From positions 1 to 8,852 of the forward strand of contig JAFNZJ010000029.1 in assembly GCA_017382915.1 (NCBI GenBank): DNA of 8,852 nucleotides. The letters run 5' to 3'. Origin of the DNA: Clostridia bacterium (GTDB taxonomy: Bacteria > Bacillota > Clostridia > Oscillospirales > Acutalibacteraceae). A program made the position numbers and the translations under genes. Shown here piece after piece: positions 1 through 6,844 of the stretch. The notes beneath the pieces were generated by a model, which was not told where the DNA came from, did not search any database, and saw only the letters and a list, made by a program, of their open reading frames with translations. Within the stretch, counting starts at the first letter, position 1. Each line of letters opens with the position of its first letter.

Positions 1-426
1 GTGAATGAAGGTATAGCCATGCTCCTCTTTAAGCTCCAACGCTTTTTTATAGGCATCATCATATACGCCCTTAACCAGGCATACCTCTGCGCCGTAGCCC
101 TTGGTTGCCTCCACCTTTGAGATAGGTGCGCCACTGGGCAGACAAATCAAAGATTTAATGCCGTTTTTAGTAGCAGCTAAAGCAACGCCCTGTGCGTGGT
201 TACCTGCCGAACAGGCAATAACGCCTTTGGCCTTTTCCTGGGCACTGAGTTGCGAAATTTTAAAGGCCGAGCCGCGCACCTTAAAGGAGCCTGTGATTTG
301 TAGGTTTTCGGGCTTTAGGTAAACGTTGCAGTCATTGCTTAATCCCGGGGCTGCAACCAAATTGGTTGGCCTTACTACATTTTTTAGGGCAAATGCGGCC
401 TGATAAACTTTATCAAGGGTTAACAT
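1..426 (-). CDS. ilvA: Threonine ammonia-lyase (threonine dehydratase), N-terminal part, cut by window edge
   Basis: The enzyme deaminates threonine to 2-oxobutyrate, the first committed step of isoleucine synthesis, using pyridoxal phosphate in the cytoplasm. Only the first 142 residues lie in the window; the frame is still open at base 1. Residues 42-52 (LQITGSFKVRG) hold the PLP-binding lysine, K49, and residues 73-80 (SAGNHAQG) form the glycine-rich cofactor loop; both are hallmarks of the fold-type II threonine/serine dehydratase family. The ATG at 424-426 is chosen because GGAGG lies 10 bases upstream (437-441). An isoleucine-type T-box leader precedes it, which favours the biosynthetic IlvA over a catabolic TdcB. 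The C-terminal half is not visible, so presence of an ACT regulatory domain cannot be judged. A serine dehydratase relative is a less likely alternative. Confidence 0.92.
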   Translation of the reverse strand, partial: MLTLDKVYQAAFALKNVVRPTNLVAAPGLSNDCNVYLKPENLQITGSFKVRGSAFKISQLSAQEKAKGVIACSAGNHAQGVALAATKNGIKSLICLPSGAPISKVEATKGYGAEVCLVKGVYDDAYKKALELKEEHGYTFIH

Positions 427-487
427 AAATTTAATTCCTCCGTGGCTTACGCCGAATTTTTTGCGCCTGTGGGGAGGGTTATTTTTT

Positions 488-518
488 AAAAAATCCGCCC
501 CGAAAGACTCGAGGCGGA
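488..518 (-). terminator. Intrinsic terminator inside the T-box leader
   Basis: On the minus strand TCCGCC (pairing partners at 494-499 and 513-518) forms a GC-rich stem with an inner CGA/TCG extension, followed by six T (488-493). It is the off-state of the T-box switch: when tRNA-Ile is charged, this hairpin forms and stops transcription before ilvA. Confidence 0.85.
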
Positions 519-766
519 AGATAATATCATCCGTGGTACCACTCGTATTACCGCTAAAAAAAGCGGTCACTCAACGCGTACAAACATACGCTACCCATAT
601 AACGGTGGGGACCGGAACAACTTAATTAGGCGCCTTGCCTGTTCGGCCGTCTGCTTAAGGGTGATACCTTTATAAACCCGCTATCGGCTTACAGCAACCG
701 CCGACTCTCTGAAAGCTAAGAAAAACAAAGGATTTGTCCCTATCATAGCATTTGAATTTTATATTA
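488..766 (-). promoter_or_regulatory. T-box riboswitch leader, isoleucine specifier, upstream of ilvA
   Basis: A T-box leader senses uncharged tRNA and lets transcription continue past a terminator. Read on the minus strand, it shows a Stem I region with the AGAGAG motif followed by a distal arm (about 673-712). Next is a specifier region GGTATCACC, in which ATC (663-665) followed by A fits an isoleucine codon. A CCGC/GCGG stem III hairpin follows at about 551-567. The T-box core TGGTACCACGG is at 531-541, where TGGT can pair with an ACCA tRNA end. Last is the terminator hairpin at 494-518 followed by six T. The class is certain from the core and order of parts. The specifier was assigned by eye, but it agrees with the downstream ilvA gene. 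Confidence 0.92.
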
Positions 767-772
767 TTTATT

Positions 773-800
773 ATTATATCATTTAAGTTTGATTTGTCAA
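773..800 (-). promoter_or_regulatory. Sigma-A promoter for the T-box/ilvA transcript
   Basis: The minus strand has a perfect -35 TTGACA (795-800), a 16-base spacer and a perfect -10 TATAAT (773-778). The expected start, near 766, lies just ahead of the T-box Stem I, as it should for a leader-controlled gene. Confidence 0.88.
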
Positions 801-896
801 CCTTTTTGGGGGCAAATTTGCCAAAGTTTTAACCTTTGCACAATAAAACATTAAAACTTTTACAAAGTATAGGATATTTTACCCATTTAAAGCGAT

Positions 897-924
897 AAAA
901 ACCACCGCAACCGCGGTGGTTTTT
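897..924. terminator. Symmetric (bidirectional) intrinsic terminator
   Basis: ACCACCGC (901-908) and GCGGTGGT (913-920) form an 8-bp GC-rich stem with a four-base loop. A-runs to the left and T-runs to the right give five T after the stem on either strand. It separates the ilvA promoter from the repeat region. On the minus strand it is the first strong stop after the DUF1292 gene. No plus-strand gene runs into it within the window. Confidence 0.8.
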
Positions 925-960
925 ATGCTTTTTTCAACAATTTCCTGCCCTGCCGTAAAT

Positions 961-1140
961 GGCAATTCAATAACCTGCAAAAATAAGCAGGGTGGGTTGC
1001 CGCCCCACGGTTTCGCGCTCCCTTCGTCCAACAACGGCATAATCCGTGCCGGGAGGTCTGCAAGCCCGCCGCAGGAGAAAGGCCCCCAAATAAAAACTTG
1101 TAGGGTTATGATTAACCACGGTCCGCGAACAGGGAAGGAA
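961..1140. other. GC-rich intergenic block with serial small hairpins
   Basis: This stretch is richer in GC than its AT-rich flanks and carries a run of short inverted repeats: CCTGC/GCAGG (974-991), GTGGG/CCCAC (992-1008), CGGCA/TGCCG (1035-1051) and GGTTA/TAACC (1104-1117). Open frames on both strands here have proline- and arginine-rich translations with no recognisable domain and no convincing ribosome binding site. It is most simply an intergenic repeat element or the remains of one. A structured RNA is possible but I see no known RNA family. Confidence 0.4.
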
Positions 1141-1413
1141 AACGCGTGGCGTTTTATCCAATTCCGGGATAAGCTAGGTAAAGGTTATATACCCTCTACC
1201 CCGCAGCCGAAAAATTTTGCCTTAAATAAAACCTATAACGCGTGGCGTTTTATCCAATTCCGGGATAAGTTAGGTAAAGGTTATATACCCTCTACCCCGC
1301 AGCCGAAAAACTTTGCTTTAAACAAAACCTATAACGCGTGGCGTTTTATCCAATTCCGAGACAAGCTAGGTAAAGGTTATATGCCCTCTACCTCGCAGCC
1401 GAAAGCATTATAA
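1108..1413 (+). CDS. Possible repeat-peptide open frame, unproven
   Basis: A 101-codon frame covers the tandem repeat: a short leader (MINHGPRTGKE) and then three repeats of a 32-residue unit that starts NAWRFIQFRDKLGKG and contains YIPSTPQPK. The unit is basic and aromatic, with no cysteine and no recognised domain. In its favour, the period is a multiple of three and six of the eight substitutions between units fall in third codon positions; six of the eight are silent (the others are Ile to Met and Pro to Ser). Against it, there is no good ribosome binding site before the ATG at 1108, no promoter I can see, and a strong terminator just upstream at 897-924. The frame extends further 5' to a GTG inside that terminator, which is not a credible start. 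It may be a fossil of a coding sequence elsewhere rather than a gene here. Confidence 0.2.
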   Translation: MINHGPRTGKENAWRFIQFRDKLGKGYIPSTPQPKNFALNKTYNAWRFIQFRDKLGKGYIPSTPQPKNFALNKTYNAWRFIQFRDKLGKGYMPSTSQPKAL

Positions 1414-1442
1414 AAGCCTTAACCTTTTCAGCGTGGCGTTTA
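1141..1442. repeat. Tandem direct repeat, 96-bp unit, three copies plus a remnant
   Basis: Units start at 1141, 1237 and 1333, each opening with AACGCGTGGCGTTTTATCC. Units 1 and 2 are exactly 96 bases and differ at four positions. Unit 3 keeps about 76 bases with four further changes, then its tail diverges. A remnant, GCGTGGCGTTTA (1431-1442), sits at the expected period (unit start about 1428). All eight changes are transitions. Units abut with no unique spacers. In the plus frame the unit reads as 32 codons without a stop. Confidence 0.95.
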
Positions 1443-1467
1443 TTTGAAACTAAAAACTATTTTCAAC

Positions 1468-1534
1468 TACCGTCTTAGCGGTAATTTAGCTTGGCGAAGC
1501 CAAATTTAGCTATTGCCGAAGGCAATAATTTAGC
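1468..1534. repeat. Three small hairpins separated by (A)ATTTAGC linkers
   Basis: Three inverted repeats stand in a row: TACCG/CGGTA (1468-1483), TTGGC-GAA-GCCAA (1491-1503) and ATTGCC-GAA-GGCAAT (1512-1526). Copies of (A)ATTTAGC follow each, at 1483-1490, 1504-1510 and 1527-1534. The block begins 14 bases past the DUF1292 stop codon, so on the minus strand it would be the 3' end of that transcript. The hairpins lack T-runs, so they are not ordinary intrinsic terminators; an RNA-stability element or mobile intergenic repeat is more likely. Confidence 0.6.
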
Positions 1535-1547
1535 CTTCCACTAGCCC

Positions 1548-1850
1548 CTACTGCTCATCAATTTCAAACAAATCTTGAAGGCGGTTTATAAAAAGGTCGG
1601 CTACGGTTTCATATTCATCGTCGTCGGGAATATCTTCAAAATATTCCTCACCGTCCTCATCCTCAAAAACCTTTACCAAAACCAGGTCGCCGCTATCATC
1701 AAGCTTATCCTTTGCGTTTGAAAAATAGGGTATCATTGCAAGGTAACGACCATCATCGGTTTCAATGGCATCTAAAATTTCAAACTCATAATTTTTGCCT
1801 TCGTCATCGGTCAAGGTAATAATATCATTGCCAAAATTTTGTTCTTCCAT
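1548..1850 (-). CDS. DUF1292 family protein
   Basis: This is a 100-residue, very acidic cytoplasmic protein of unknown function, of the size and style of the Firmicute DUF1292 (YrzB-like) family. The N-terminal part has the typical TLTDDEGKNYEFEILDAIE strand pattern, followed by a GRYLAMIPYF segment and a D/E-rich C-terminal half (FEDEDGEEYFEDIPDDDEYE). There are no membrane segments or cysteines. The ATG at 1848-1850 is chosen because GAGGTG (1857-1862) stands six bases upstream. A GTG nine bases earlier overlaps that binding site and is rejected. The gene is not coupled to htpG: it has its own promoter directly behind the htpG stop codon. In other Firmicutes family members often sit near alaS, yrrK/ruvX and similar genes, an arrangement not seen here. 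Family assignment rests on sequence style recalled by eye. Confidence 0.85.
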   Translation of the reverse strand: MEEQNFGNDIITLTDDEGKNYEFEILDAIETDDGRYLAMIPYFSNAKDKLDDSGDLVLVKVFEDEDGEEYFEDIPDDDEYETVADLFINRLQDLFEIDEQ

Positions 1851-1886
1851 ATCTAACACCTCAAAATATTTTTTTACTACAAATTT

Positions 1887-1915
1887 ATTGTACCCTTTTT
1901 TTATATATTAGTCAA
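1887..1915 (-). promoter_or_regulatory. Sigma-A promoter for the DUF1292 gene
   Basis: The minus strand has -35 TTGACT (1910-1915), a 17-base spacer and -10 TACAAT (1887-1892), giving a start near 1880 and a leader of about 30 bases. The -35 box lies only a few bases past the htpG stop codon, so the gene is transcribed separately from htpG. Confidence 0.82.
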
Positions 1916-1920
1916 TAAAA

Positions 1921-3810
1921 TTATTTGATAAGCTCACTTACAAGGGCACAAAATTCGGTGGTATCGGTGGGGGTAAGACCTGCCGAAAGCAGGGCTTCGC
2001 CGTGCAGAATTTTTGCGTACTTTTTGGCCTTTTCGGGGTCGGTTTTATATGCGGCCTCAATTGCCTTATATGCGCTGTGTTCGGGGTTAAGCTCTAAAAC
2101 CTTTTCGGCCTTGGGGTGGTTTTCACCCGGCATAGCGGCAAAATATTTTTCCATTTCAAGGGTTATGCCGCCCTTGGTATTAAGTGCCGCCGCAAAGTTT
2201 TTAAGTGAGCCAACCAAAGCAACCTCACTAACCGCGCCATCAAGTGCGGTTTTAATAAAGTCTAACAGCTCCTTTGCGTTTTCGGTTTGTTCCTTAGCCT
2301 TTTTAACATCCTCATCCGACACAAGACCGTTATTTTCCTCAAGCACCGACATAATCTTTTTTTCGTTATAGGTCATAAGAGTTTTCATAACAAACTCATC
2401 AACCTCATCGGTAAGGTATAAAACATCATAGCCCTTAAGTGTTGCAAGCTCCACCGCGGGTATACCCTTTGCGGCGGCTAAAGTTTCACCGCAGGAATAA
2501 TAAATGGTTTGTTGGTCGTCTAGCATATTTTCGGCATATTCCTTAAGGGTTATAAGCTTTTCATTTTTGGCTGAATAAAACATTATAAAATCAAGCAGGT
2601 CTTCTTTATTCATACCATAATTTGCAACTATGCCGTATTTAAGCTGAATGCCAAATGCGTTATAAAACTGTAAATACTTATCTCTTTCTTTTTCAAGCAG
2701 TTTTTTAAGCTCGGCCTTTATTTTCTTTTCAATATTGTTGGCTATTGTTTTAAGCTCATGACTTTGCTGCAGCATTTCGCGAGAGATATTAAGTGACAAA
2801 TCATTGGTATCAACCACACCCTTAATAAAGCGAAAATGCTCACCAAGCAGCTCGGCGCAGTTTTCCATTATCATTACGCCGTTGGAATAAAGTGCAAGAC
2901 CTTTTTTATACTCTTTGGTGAAATAGTCGTAGGGTGCTTTTGACGGTATAAAAAGCATTGCCTTATAGCTTACCAGACCGTCAGCATTTATGCGAATAAC
3001 CGAAACGGGGTCATTAAAATCATAAAAGCGGTCTTTATAAAATTTAAAGCATTCCTCATCCGGCACCTGCTTTTTACTGCGTTGCCAAATGGGTACCATA
3101 CTGTTTATTGTTTCGACCTCGGTATAGGTTTCAAAGGTTTTATTATCACCCTCACCCACCTCTTTACGCTTTTCTACCGGCAATTTAATGGGGTGGCGAA
3201 TATAGTCTGAATATGTTTTAACCAAATCTTTAATGCGATATTCGCTTAAATATTCGCTATAATTTTCGGTTTGGGTATCATCCTTAAGGTGCATAATAAT
3301 ATCGGTGCCGACCACTTTGCGCTCTGCTTCATCAATGGTGTAACCGCTGGCGCCCTCACTTTGCCAAATGTGGGCGGTGGCATCCTTATATGAACGGCTT
3401 ATAACGGTAAGCTCCTTTGCCACCATAAATGCAGAATAAAAGCCAACACCAAACTGACCTATAATTTCACTGTCATCGCGGTCTTTTTTATCCATTTGCT
3501 CTTTAAATTTTAGTGAGCCGCTTTTGGCAATGGTGCCTAAGTTTTCCTCCAGCTCATCGGCGGTCATACCAATGCCGTTATCGGAAACGGTAATGGTGCG
3601 GGCATCCTTATCAAAGGATATATTTATTTCACCGTTTTTGCGCTGTTTGCGGGCGGCTTCATCGGTTAAGGATACATAATGAAGCTTATCAATAGCATCA
3701 CTTGCGTTTGAAATAATTTCTCTTAAAAAGATTTCTTTATTGGTGTAAATTGAGTTAATCATTAAATCTAAAAGGCGTTTAGATTCAGATTTAAAGAGTT
3801 TTTTACGCAT
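1921..3810 (-). CDS. htpG: Molecular chaperone HtpG (bacterial Hsp90)
   Basis: HtpG is a dimeric cytosolic ATP-dependent chaperone that helps remodel client proteins under stress. The 629 residues match the usual full length. The N-terminal GHKL ATPase domain (about 1-215) shows the ATP-site motifs FLREIISNASDAIDKL (E31, N35, D38), DNGIGM (D77-M82) and GQFGVGFYS (118-126). The middle domain follows, including a segment like NGVMIMENCAELLGEHFRFIKGVVD and the SLNISREMLQ motif. The C-terminal dimerisation region ends in LVSELIK without the eukaryotic MEEVD tail, as expected. The ATG at 3808-3810 is chosen: AGGTGA lies about seven bases upstream, and family members typically begin MRKK(Q/L)FK. 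An ATG six codons earlier has no binding site. I see no CIRCE or CtsR-like operator upstream. Confidence 0.97.
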   Translation of the reverse strand: MRKKLFKSESKRLLDLMINSIYTNKEIFLREIISNASDAIDKLHYVSLTDEAARKQRKNGEINISFDKDARTITVSDNGIGMTADELEENLGTIAKSGSLKFKEQMDKKDRDDSEIIGQFGVGFYSAFMVAKELTVISRSYKDATAHIWQSEGASGYTIDEAERKVVGTDIIMHLKDDTQTENYSEYLSEYRIKDLVKTYSDYIRHPIKLPVEKRKEVGEGDNKTFETYTEVETINSMVPIWQRSKKQVPDEECFKFYKDRFYDFNDPVSVIRINADGLVSYKAMLFIPSKAPYDYFTKEYKKGLALYSNGVMIMENCAELLGEHFRFIKGVVDTNDLSLNISREMLQQSHELKTIANNIEKKIKAELKKLLEKERDKYLQFYNAFGIQLKYGIVANYGMNKEDLLDFIMFYSAKNEKLITLKEYAENMLDDQQTIYYSCGETLAAAKGIPAVELATLKGYDVLYLTDEVDEFVMKTLMTYNEKKIMSVLEENNGLVSDEDVKKAKEQTENAKELLDFIKTALDGAVSEVALVGSLKNFAAALNTKGGITLEMEKYFAAMPGENHPKAEKVLELNPEHSAYKAIEAAYKTDPEKAKKYAKILHGEALLSAGLTPTDTTEFCALVSELIK

Positions 3811-3830
3811 TTTTACTTCACCTTTCATTT

Positions 3831-3874
3831 AAAAAATATGGGCAAAAAGTATAATACCACCTTTTGCCCGTATT
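3831..3874 (-). terminator. Intrinsic terminator after the HAD gene, possibly overlapping the htpG promoter
   Basis: On the minus strand AATACGGGCAAAA (3862-3874) pairs with TTTTGCCCATATT (3835-3847), 12 of 13 pairs with one mismatch, followed by a run of T (3831-3836). It stands 21 bases past the HAD stop codon and ends the tex-HAD transcript. The loop side contains TGGTATTAT (3851-3859), which looks like an extended -10 element and could start htpG transcription from inside the hairpin; no good -35 box is visible. Confidence 0.72.
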
Positions 3875-3895
3875 TTGGGTAATATTTAAAATTGT

Positions 3896-4612
3896 TTACA
3901 GTTCTTTTACAATAAATTCTTGGGTATTTTCAATTATTTTGGCATTAGGGTAGCTTAGGTGCGTAGCGTGGCTCATTAAAAATACACCGCTTGCCCTTTT
4001 AAACATTTCAAAGTCAGCGGCGGTATCGCCAAAGGCTAAAATGTCACCCTTTATGCCGAACTTTTTAATTAAAAAGTCGGTAGCAATGCCCTTATCGGCA
4101 TCTGCTTTACAAAATTCTAAATACTCATCATCCTCAAAGCATATGCGAAGTGAGTTTGATAAAGCCAGCTGCTTTACCGCCTGAATAGATGCTTCGGTGG
4201 GATTGTTTTTAACAAACACCAGTTTATAAATATCCTCACCAAACATACCGGGGGATGCTAAAACATCGTCCGTTACGGGGGTATTGCGCTCCCTAAGGGC
4301 GGCAAAGGGTGAAAGCTCATGACTGTTTACAAAAAGGCAGATTTTTTTAGCCACTGCAGATGATATTGTATTTTTATAAAGCAGGCAGTTTTTATACATT
4401 ATTTGGGCACCGTCATTACAAACAAAAAGTGTGCGATTTTTAATAGGTGCCAAAAGCTTTTTAAGGGTGCTGTAGGGTCTGCCGCTGTTTACCGCAAAGT
4501 AGCACCCCTTTTCGGTAAGGTTTACGATTTTATTTATAAATTCCAAAGACAGCTCTCCCCCGCTTTTGGGGAACAAAGTACCGTCAAAATCGGTTAAAAT
4601 TAAGTTTAGCAT
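3896..4612 (-). CDS. HAD-superfamily hydrolase, Cof-type (IIB) phosphatase
   Basis: This is a cytosolic phosphatase of the haloacid dehalogenase superfamily, whose Cof-type members usually hydrolyse sugar phosphates or small phosphorylated metabolites; the substrate cannot be told from sequence. All four motifs are present: DFDGT (D8 nucleophile, D10 acid/base), NSGRP (S43), the motif III lysine in ADKGIA (K174), and GDTAADFEMF (D196, D200) in place of the commoner GDGxNDxxM form. At 238 residues it is a little shorter than typical Cof proteins (about 260-290), so the cap domain between roughly 85 and 165 is compact. The ATG lies two bases past the tex stop codon, with its AGGTGA binding site inside the last tex codons, so the two genes are probably translated from one mRNA and coupled. 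A terminator follows. Confidence 0.88.
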   Translation of the reverse strand: MLNLILTDFDGTLFPKSGGELSLEFINKIVNLTEKGCYFAVNSGRPYSTLKKLLAPIKNRTLFVCNDGAQIMYKNCLLYKNTISSAVAKKICLFVNSHELSPFAALRERNTPVTDDVLASPGMFGEDIYKLVFVKNNPTEASIQAVKQLALSNSLRICFEDDEYLEFCKADADKGIATDFLIKKFGIKGDILAFGDTAADFEMFKRASGVFLMSHATHLSYPNAKIIENTQEFIVKEL

Positions 4613-4614
4613 TT

Positions 4615-6762
4615 TTACTTCACCTGTTTAATGCTTAATGATATGCGCTTTTTAGCAACATCCACACCAATTACCATAACCTTAACAATTTCACCAACCG
4701 TAAGCACCTCACTTGGGTGTTTAATAAAGCGGTTGCAAATTTCTGAAATATGCACAAGTCCATCCTGATGAACGCCAATATCCACAAAAACGCCAAAGTC
4801 AATAACATTGCGTACCGTACCGTCTAAAATCATGCCCTCTTTAAGGTCGTTCATATCCATAACATCACTTCTGAGCATTGGCTTAACCAGTTCATCACGC
4901 GGGTCGCGACCGGGTTTTTGAAGCTCCTTTACAATGTCCTGTACGGTAGGCAGACCAACGCCGCAAAGCTCGGCCATTTTTTCTTTTCCAAACTCATTAA
5001 GCTTTTGCTCTAAATCGGCAAGTCCGCCATTTGCAACATCGTCTGCCGAATAGCCCAAGGTTTTAAGCAAGGTTTCGGCGGCCTCATAGCTTTCGGGGTG
5101 GACACCTGTGTTATCTAAAATGTTTTTGCCCCCTGCAACACGCAAAAAGCCTGCACACTGGGTATATGTTTTGGCGCCAAGCTTGGCAACCTTTAAAAGC
5201 GATTTTCTATCCTTAAATTCGCCATTTTCCTCCCTATGAGCTACAATGTTTTTGGCGATGGATGCATTAAGACCCGAAACGCGGGTTAAAAGGCTGGGCG
5301 ATGCGGTATTAAGGTCAACACCAACGGCATTAACGCAGTCCTCAACAACGCCTGTAAGGGTTTCACTAAGCCTTGCTTCGGGCATATCGTGCTGATACTG
5401 ACCAACGCCAATTGACTTGGGGTCAATTTTAACCAGCTCGGCCAAGGGGTCCTGCAAACGGCGTGCTATTGAAACTGCCGAGCGCAGTGATACATCAAAT
5501 TCGGGGAATTCCTCTGCCCCCAGCTTTGATGCCGAATAAACCGAAGCGCCCGCTTCATTAACCATCATATACTCAACGCCGTCAAAGTTTTTTATAAGCT
5601 CTGAAACAAATATTTCCGACTCCTTTGAGGCGGTGCCGTTACCAACCGCAATGGCGGTAACCTTATGTTTATTTATAAGGGCAGTAAGCTTTGCCGCCGC
5701 TTCATCCTTTTTATTATGTGGCGGGGTTGGGTAAACCACGGCGGTGTCAAGCACCTTGCCGGTACCATCAACAACCGCTATTTTACAGCCTGTGCGGTAG
5801 GCGGGGTCAAAGCCCAAGGTAACCCTATCCTTAACGGGGGGCTGCATTAAAAGTGGCTTTAGGTTGGCGCCGAACATTTTAATGGCCTGCTCACTAGCGG
5901 CATCGGTTAAATTGCTTCTAATCTCACGCTCAACCGACGGAAAAATAAGCCTTGAAAAGGAATCATCGGCGGTGGCGGTTAAAAATTCATTATATTCGGG
6001 GGTAAGGTTTGGCAGGCGGTTATACAAAATACGCATAGCCTCACCCTCATCAACAACCACCGCAACCTTTAAAAACTTTTCTTTTTCGCCACGGTTTACC
6101 GCCAAAACGCGGTGACTTTGAATTTTATTTATAGGCTCCAAATAATCATAATACATACGGTAAACACTGTCATCCTCGGTGGTGGCTTTGGATGAAAGCT
6201 GACCGCGTTTGTTAATAAGCTCCTTCAAAAGGCGGCGGATGTCGGCATTATCTGAAAGCTGTTCAGCAATAATATCGCCCGCACCTGCAAGGGCTTCCTC
6301 CACCGATTCTACCTGCTTTTCGGCATCAATAAAATCAGCCGCAATTTCATTTAAGGCTTTACCGTTGCCGCCCGCTAAAATAAGCTCGGCCAAAGGCTCC
6401 AGCCCCTTTTCTTTAGCAACTGTGGCGCGGGTGCGGCGCTTTTGCTTATATGGGCGGTATAAATCCTCCACCTCGGCTAAGGTTTTGGCATTTTCAATTT
6501 GGGAATTCAGCTCATCGGTTAGCTTGCCCTGTTCGGTAATGGATGCTATAACCTCATTTTTGCGCTGCTGCAAATTGCGTAGATACTGCACCCTGTCGGC
6601 CAAGGTTCTAATCATTTGGTCGTCCATTGAGCCGTGCATTTCTTTACGATAGCGGGCAATAAAGGGCACCGTGTTGCCGTCATCAAGCAGGGTTATAATG
6701 TTTTCTACATAATCATTACGAAGCGAAAGTTCGGTTGCTACTGTTTGGGCTATATTTTGCAT
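4615..6762 (-). CDS. tex: Tex-family RNA-binding transcription accessory protein
   Basis: Tex proteins are cytosolic S1-domain proteins that bind nucleic acid and are linked to transcription and RNA metabolism; the precise role in Firmicutes is not settled. The 715-residue length is near the family norm. Order of domains: N-terminal helical region with the conserved TVPFIARYRKEM (31-42) and LYRPYKQKRRT (101-111); YqgF/RuvC-like nuclease fold starting at TLGFDPAYRTGCKIAVVDG (315-333); helix-hairpin-helix repeats around DLNTASPSLLTRVSGL (483-498); and an S1 domain (about 640-712) with GTVRNVIDFGVFVDIG and DGLVHISE. The ATG at 6760-6762 is chosen because AAAGGAGC lies upstream (spacing about 12) and family members begin near this point. 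An in-frame TTG at 6828 would fall inside the -35 box. Likely first gene of a tex-HAD operon. Confidence 0.95.
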   Translation of the reverse strand: MQNIAQTVATELSLRNDYVENIITLLDDGNTVPFIARYRKEMHGSMDDQMIRTLADRVQYLRNLQQRKNEVIASITEQGKLTDELNSQIENAKTLAEVEDLYRPYKQKRRTRATVAKEKGLEPLAELILAGGNGKALNEIAADFIDAEKQVESVEEALAGAGDIIAEQLSDNADIRRLLKELINKRGQLSSKATTEDDSVYRMYYDYLEPINKIQSHRVLAVNRGEKEKFLKVAVVVDEGEAMRILYNRLPNLTPEYNEFLTATADDSFSRLIFPSVEREIRSNLTDAASEQAIKMFGANLKPLLMQPPVKDRVTLGFDPAYRTGCKIAVVDGTGKVLDTAVVYPTPPHNKKDEAAAKLTALINKHKVTAIAVGNGTASKESEIFVSELIKNFDGVEYMMVNEAGASVYSASKLGAEEFPEFDVSLRSAVSIARRLQDPLAELVKIDPKSIGVGQYQHDMPEARLSETLTGVVEDCVNAVGVDLNTASPSLLTRVSGLNASIAKNIVAHREENGEFKDRKSLLKVAKLGAKTYTQCAGFLRVAGGKNILDNTGVHPESYEAAETLLKTLGYSADDVANGGLADLEQKLNEFGKEKMAELCGVGLPTVQDIVKELQKPGRDPRDELVKPMLRSDVMDMNDLKEGMILDGTVRNVIDFGVFVDIGVHQDGLVHISEICNRFIKHPSEVLTVGEIVKVMVIGVDVAKKRISLSIKQVK

Positions 6763-6799
6763 AATTTTTATTTGCTCCTTTAAAATCTTAACTAGATAT

Positions 6800-6828
6800 A
6801 GTATACCGCATTTTACCACTAAAGTCAA
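6800..6828 (-). promoter_or_regulatory. Sigma-A promoter for tex-HAD
   Basis: The minus strand has -35 TTGACT (6823-6828), a 17-base spacer and -10 TATACT (6800-6805). The start near 6793 gives a leader of about 30 bases containing AAAGGAGC. Confidence 0.83.
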
Positions 6829-6844
6829 ATAAACGAAGCTTGAG

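Noticed and set aside
916..1107. Extension of the repeat-peptide frame to a GTG at 916
   Set aside because: The GTG lies in the stem of the terminator at 901-920 and has no binding site; the intervening translation is low-quality and unlike any domain.
967..1161. Minus-strand 64-codon open frame in the GC-rich block
   Set aside because: It is arginine- and proline-rich, has no ribosome binding site or domain, and is explained by the high GC content.
1141..1427. CRISPR array suggested by regular repeats
   Set aside because: The 96-bp units abut directly with no unique spacers, are too long for CRISPR repeats, and no cas genes are near.
1851..1859. GTG start three codons upstream for the DUF1292 gene
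   Set aside because: The GTG overlaps the GAGGTG binding site that serves the ATG at 1848-1850.
3811..3828. Upstream ATG for htpG
   Set aside because: It has no binding site and sits against the terminator T-run; the ATG at 3810 has AGGTGA at good spacing and the family start MRKK.
6763..6828. TTG start giving tex 22 extra residues
   Set aside because: It would start within the -35 box and cross the -10 box; the extra residues do not match the family N-terminus.
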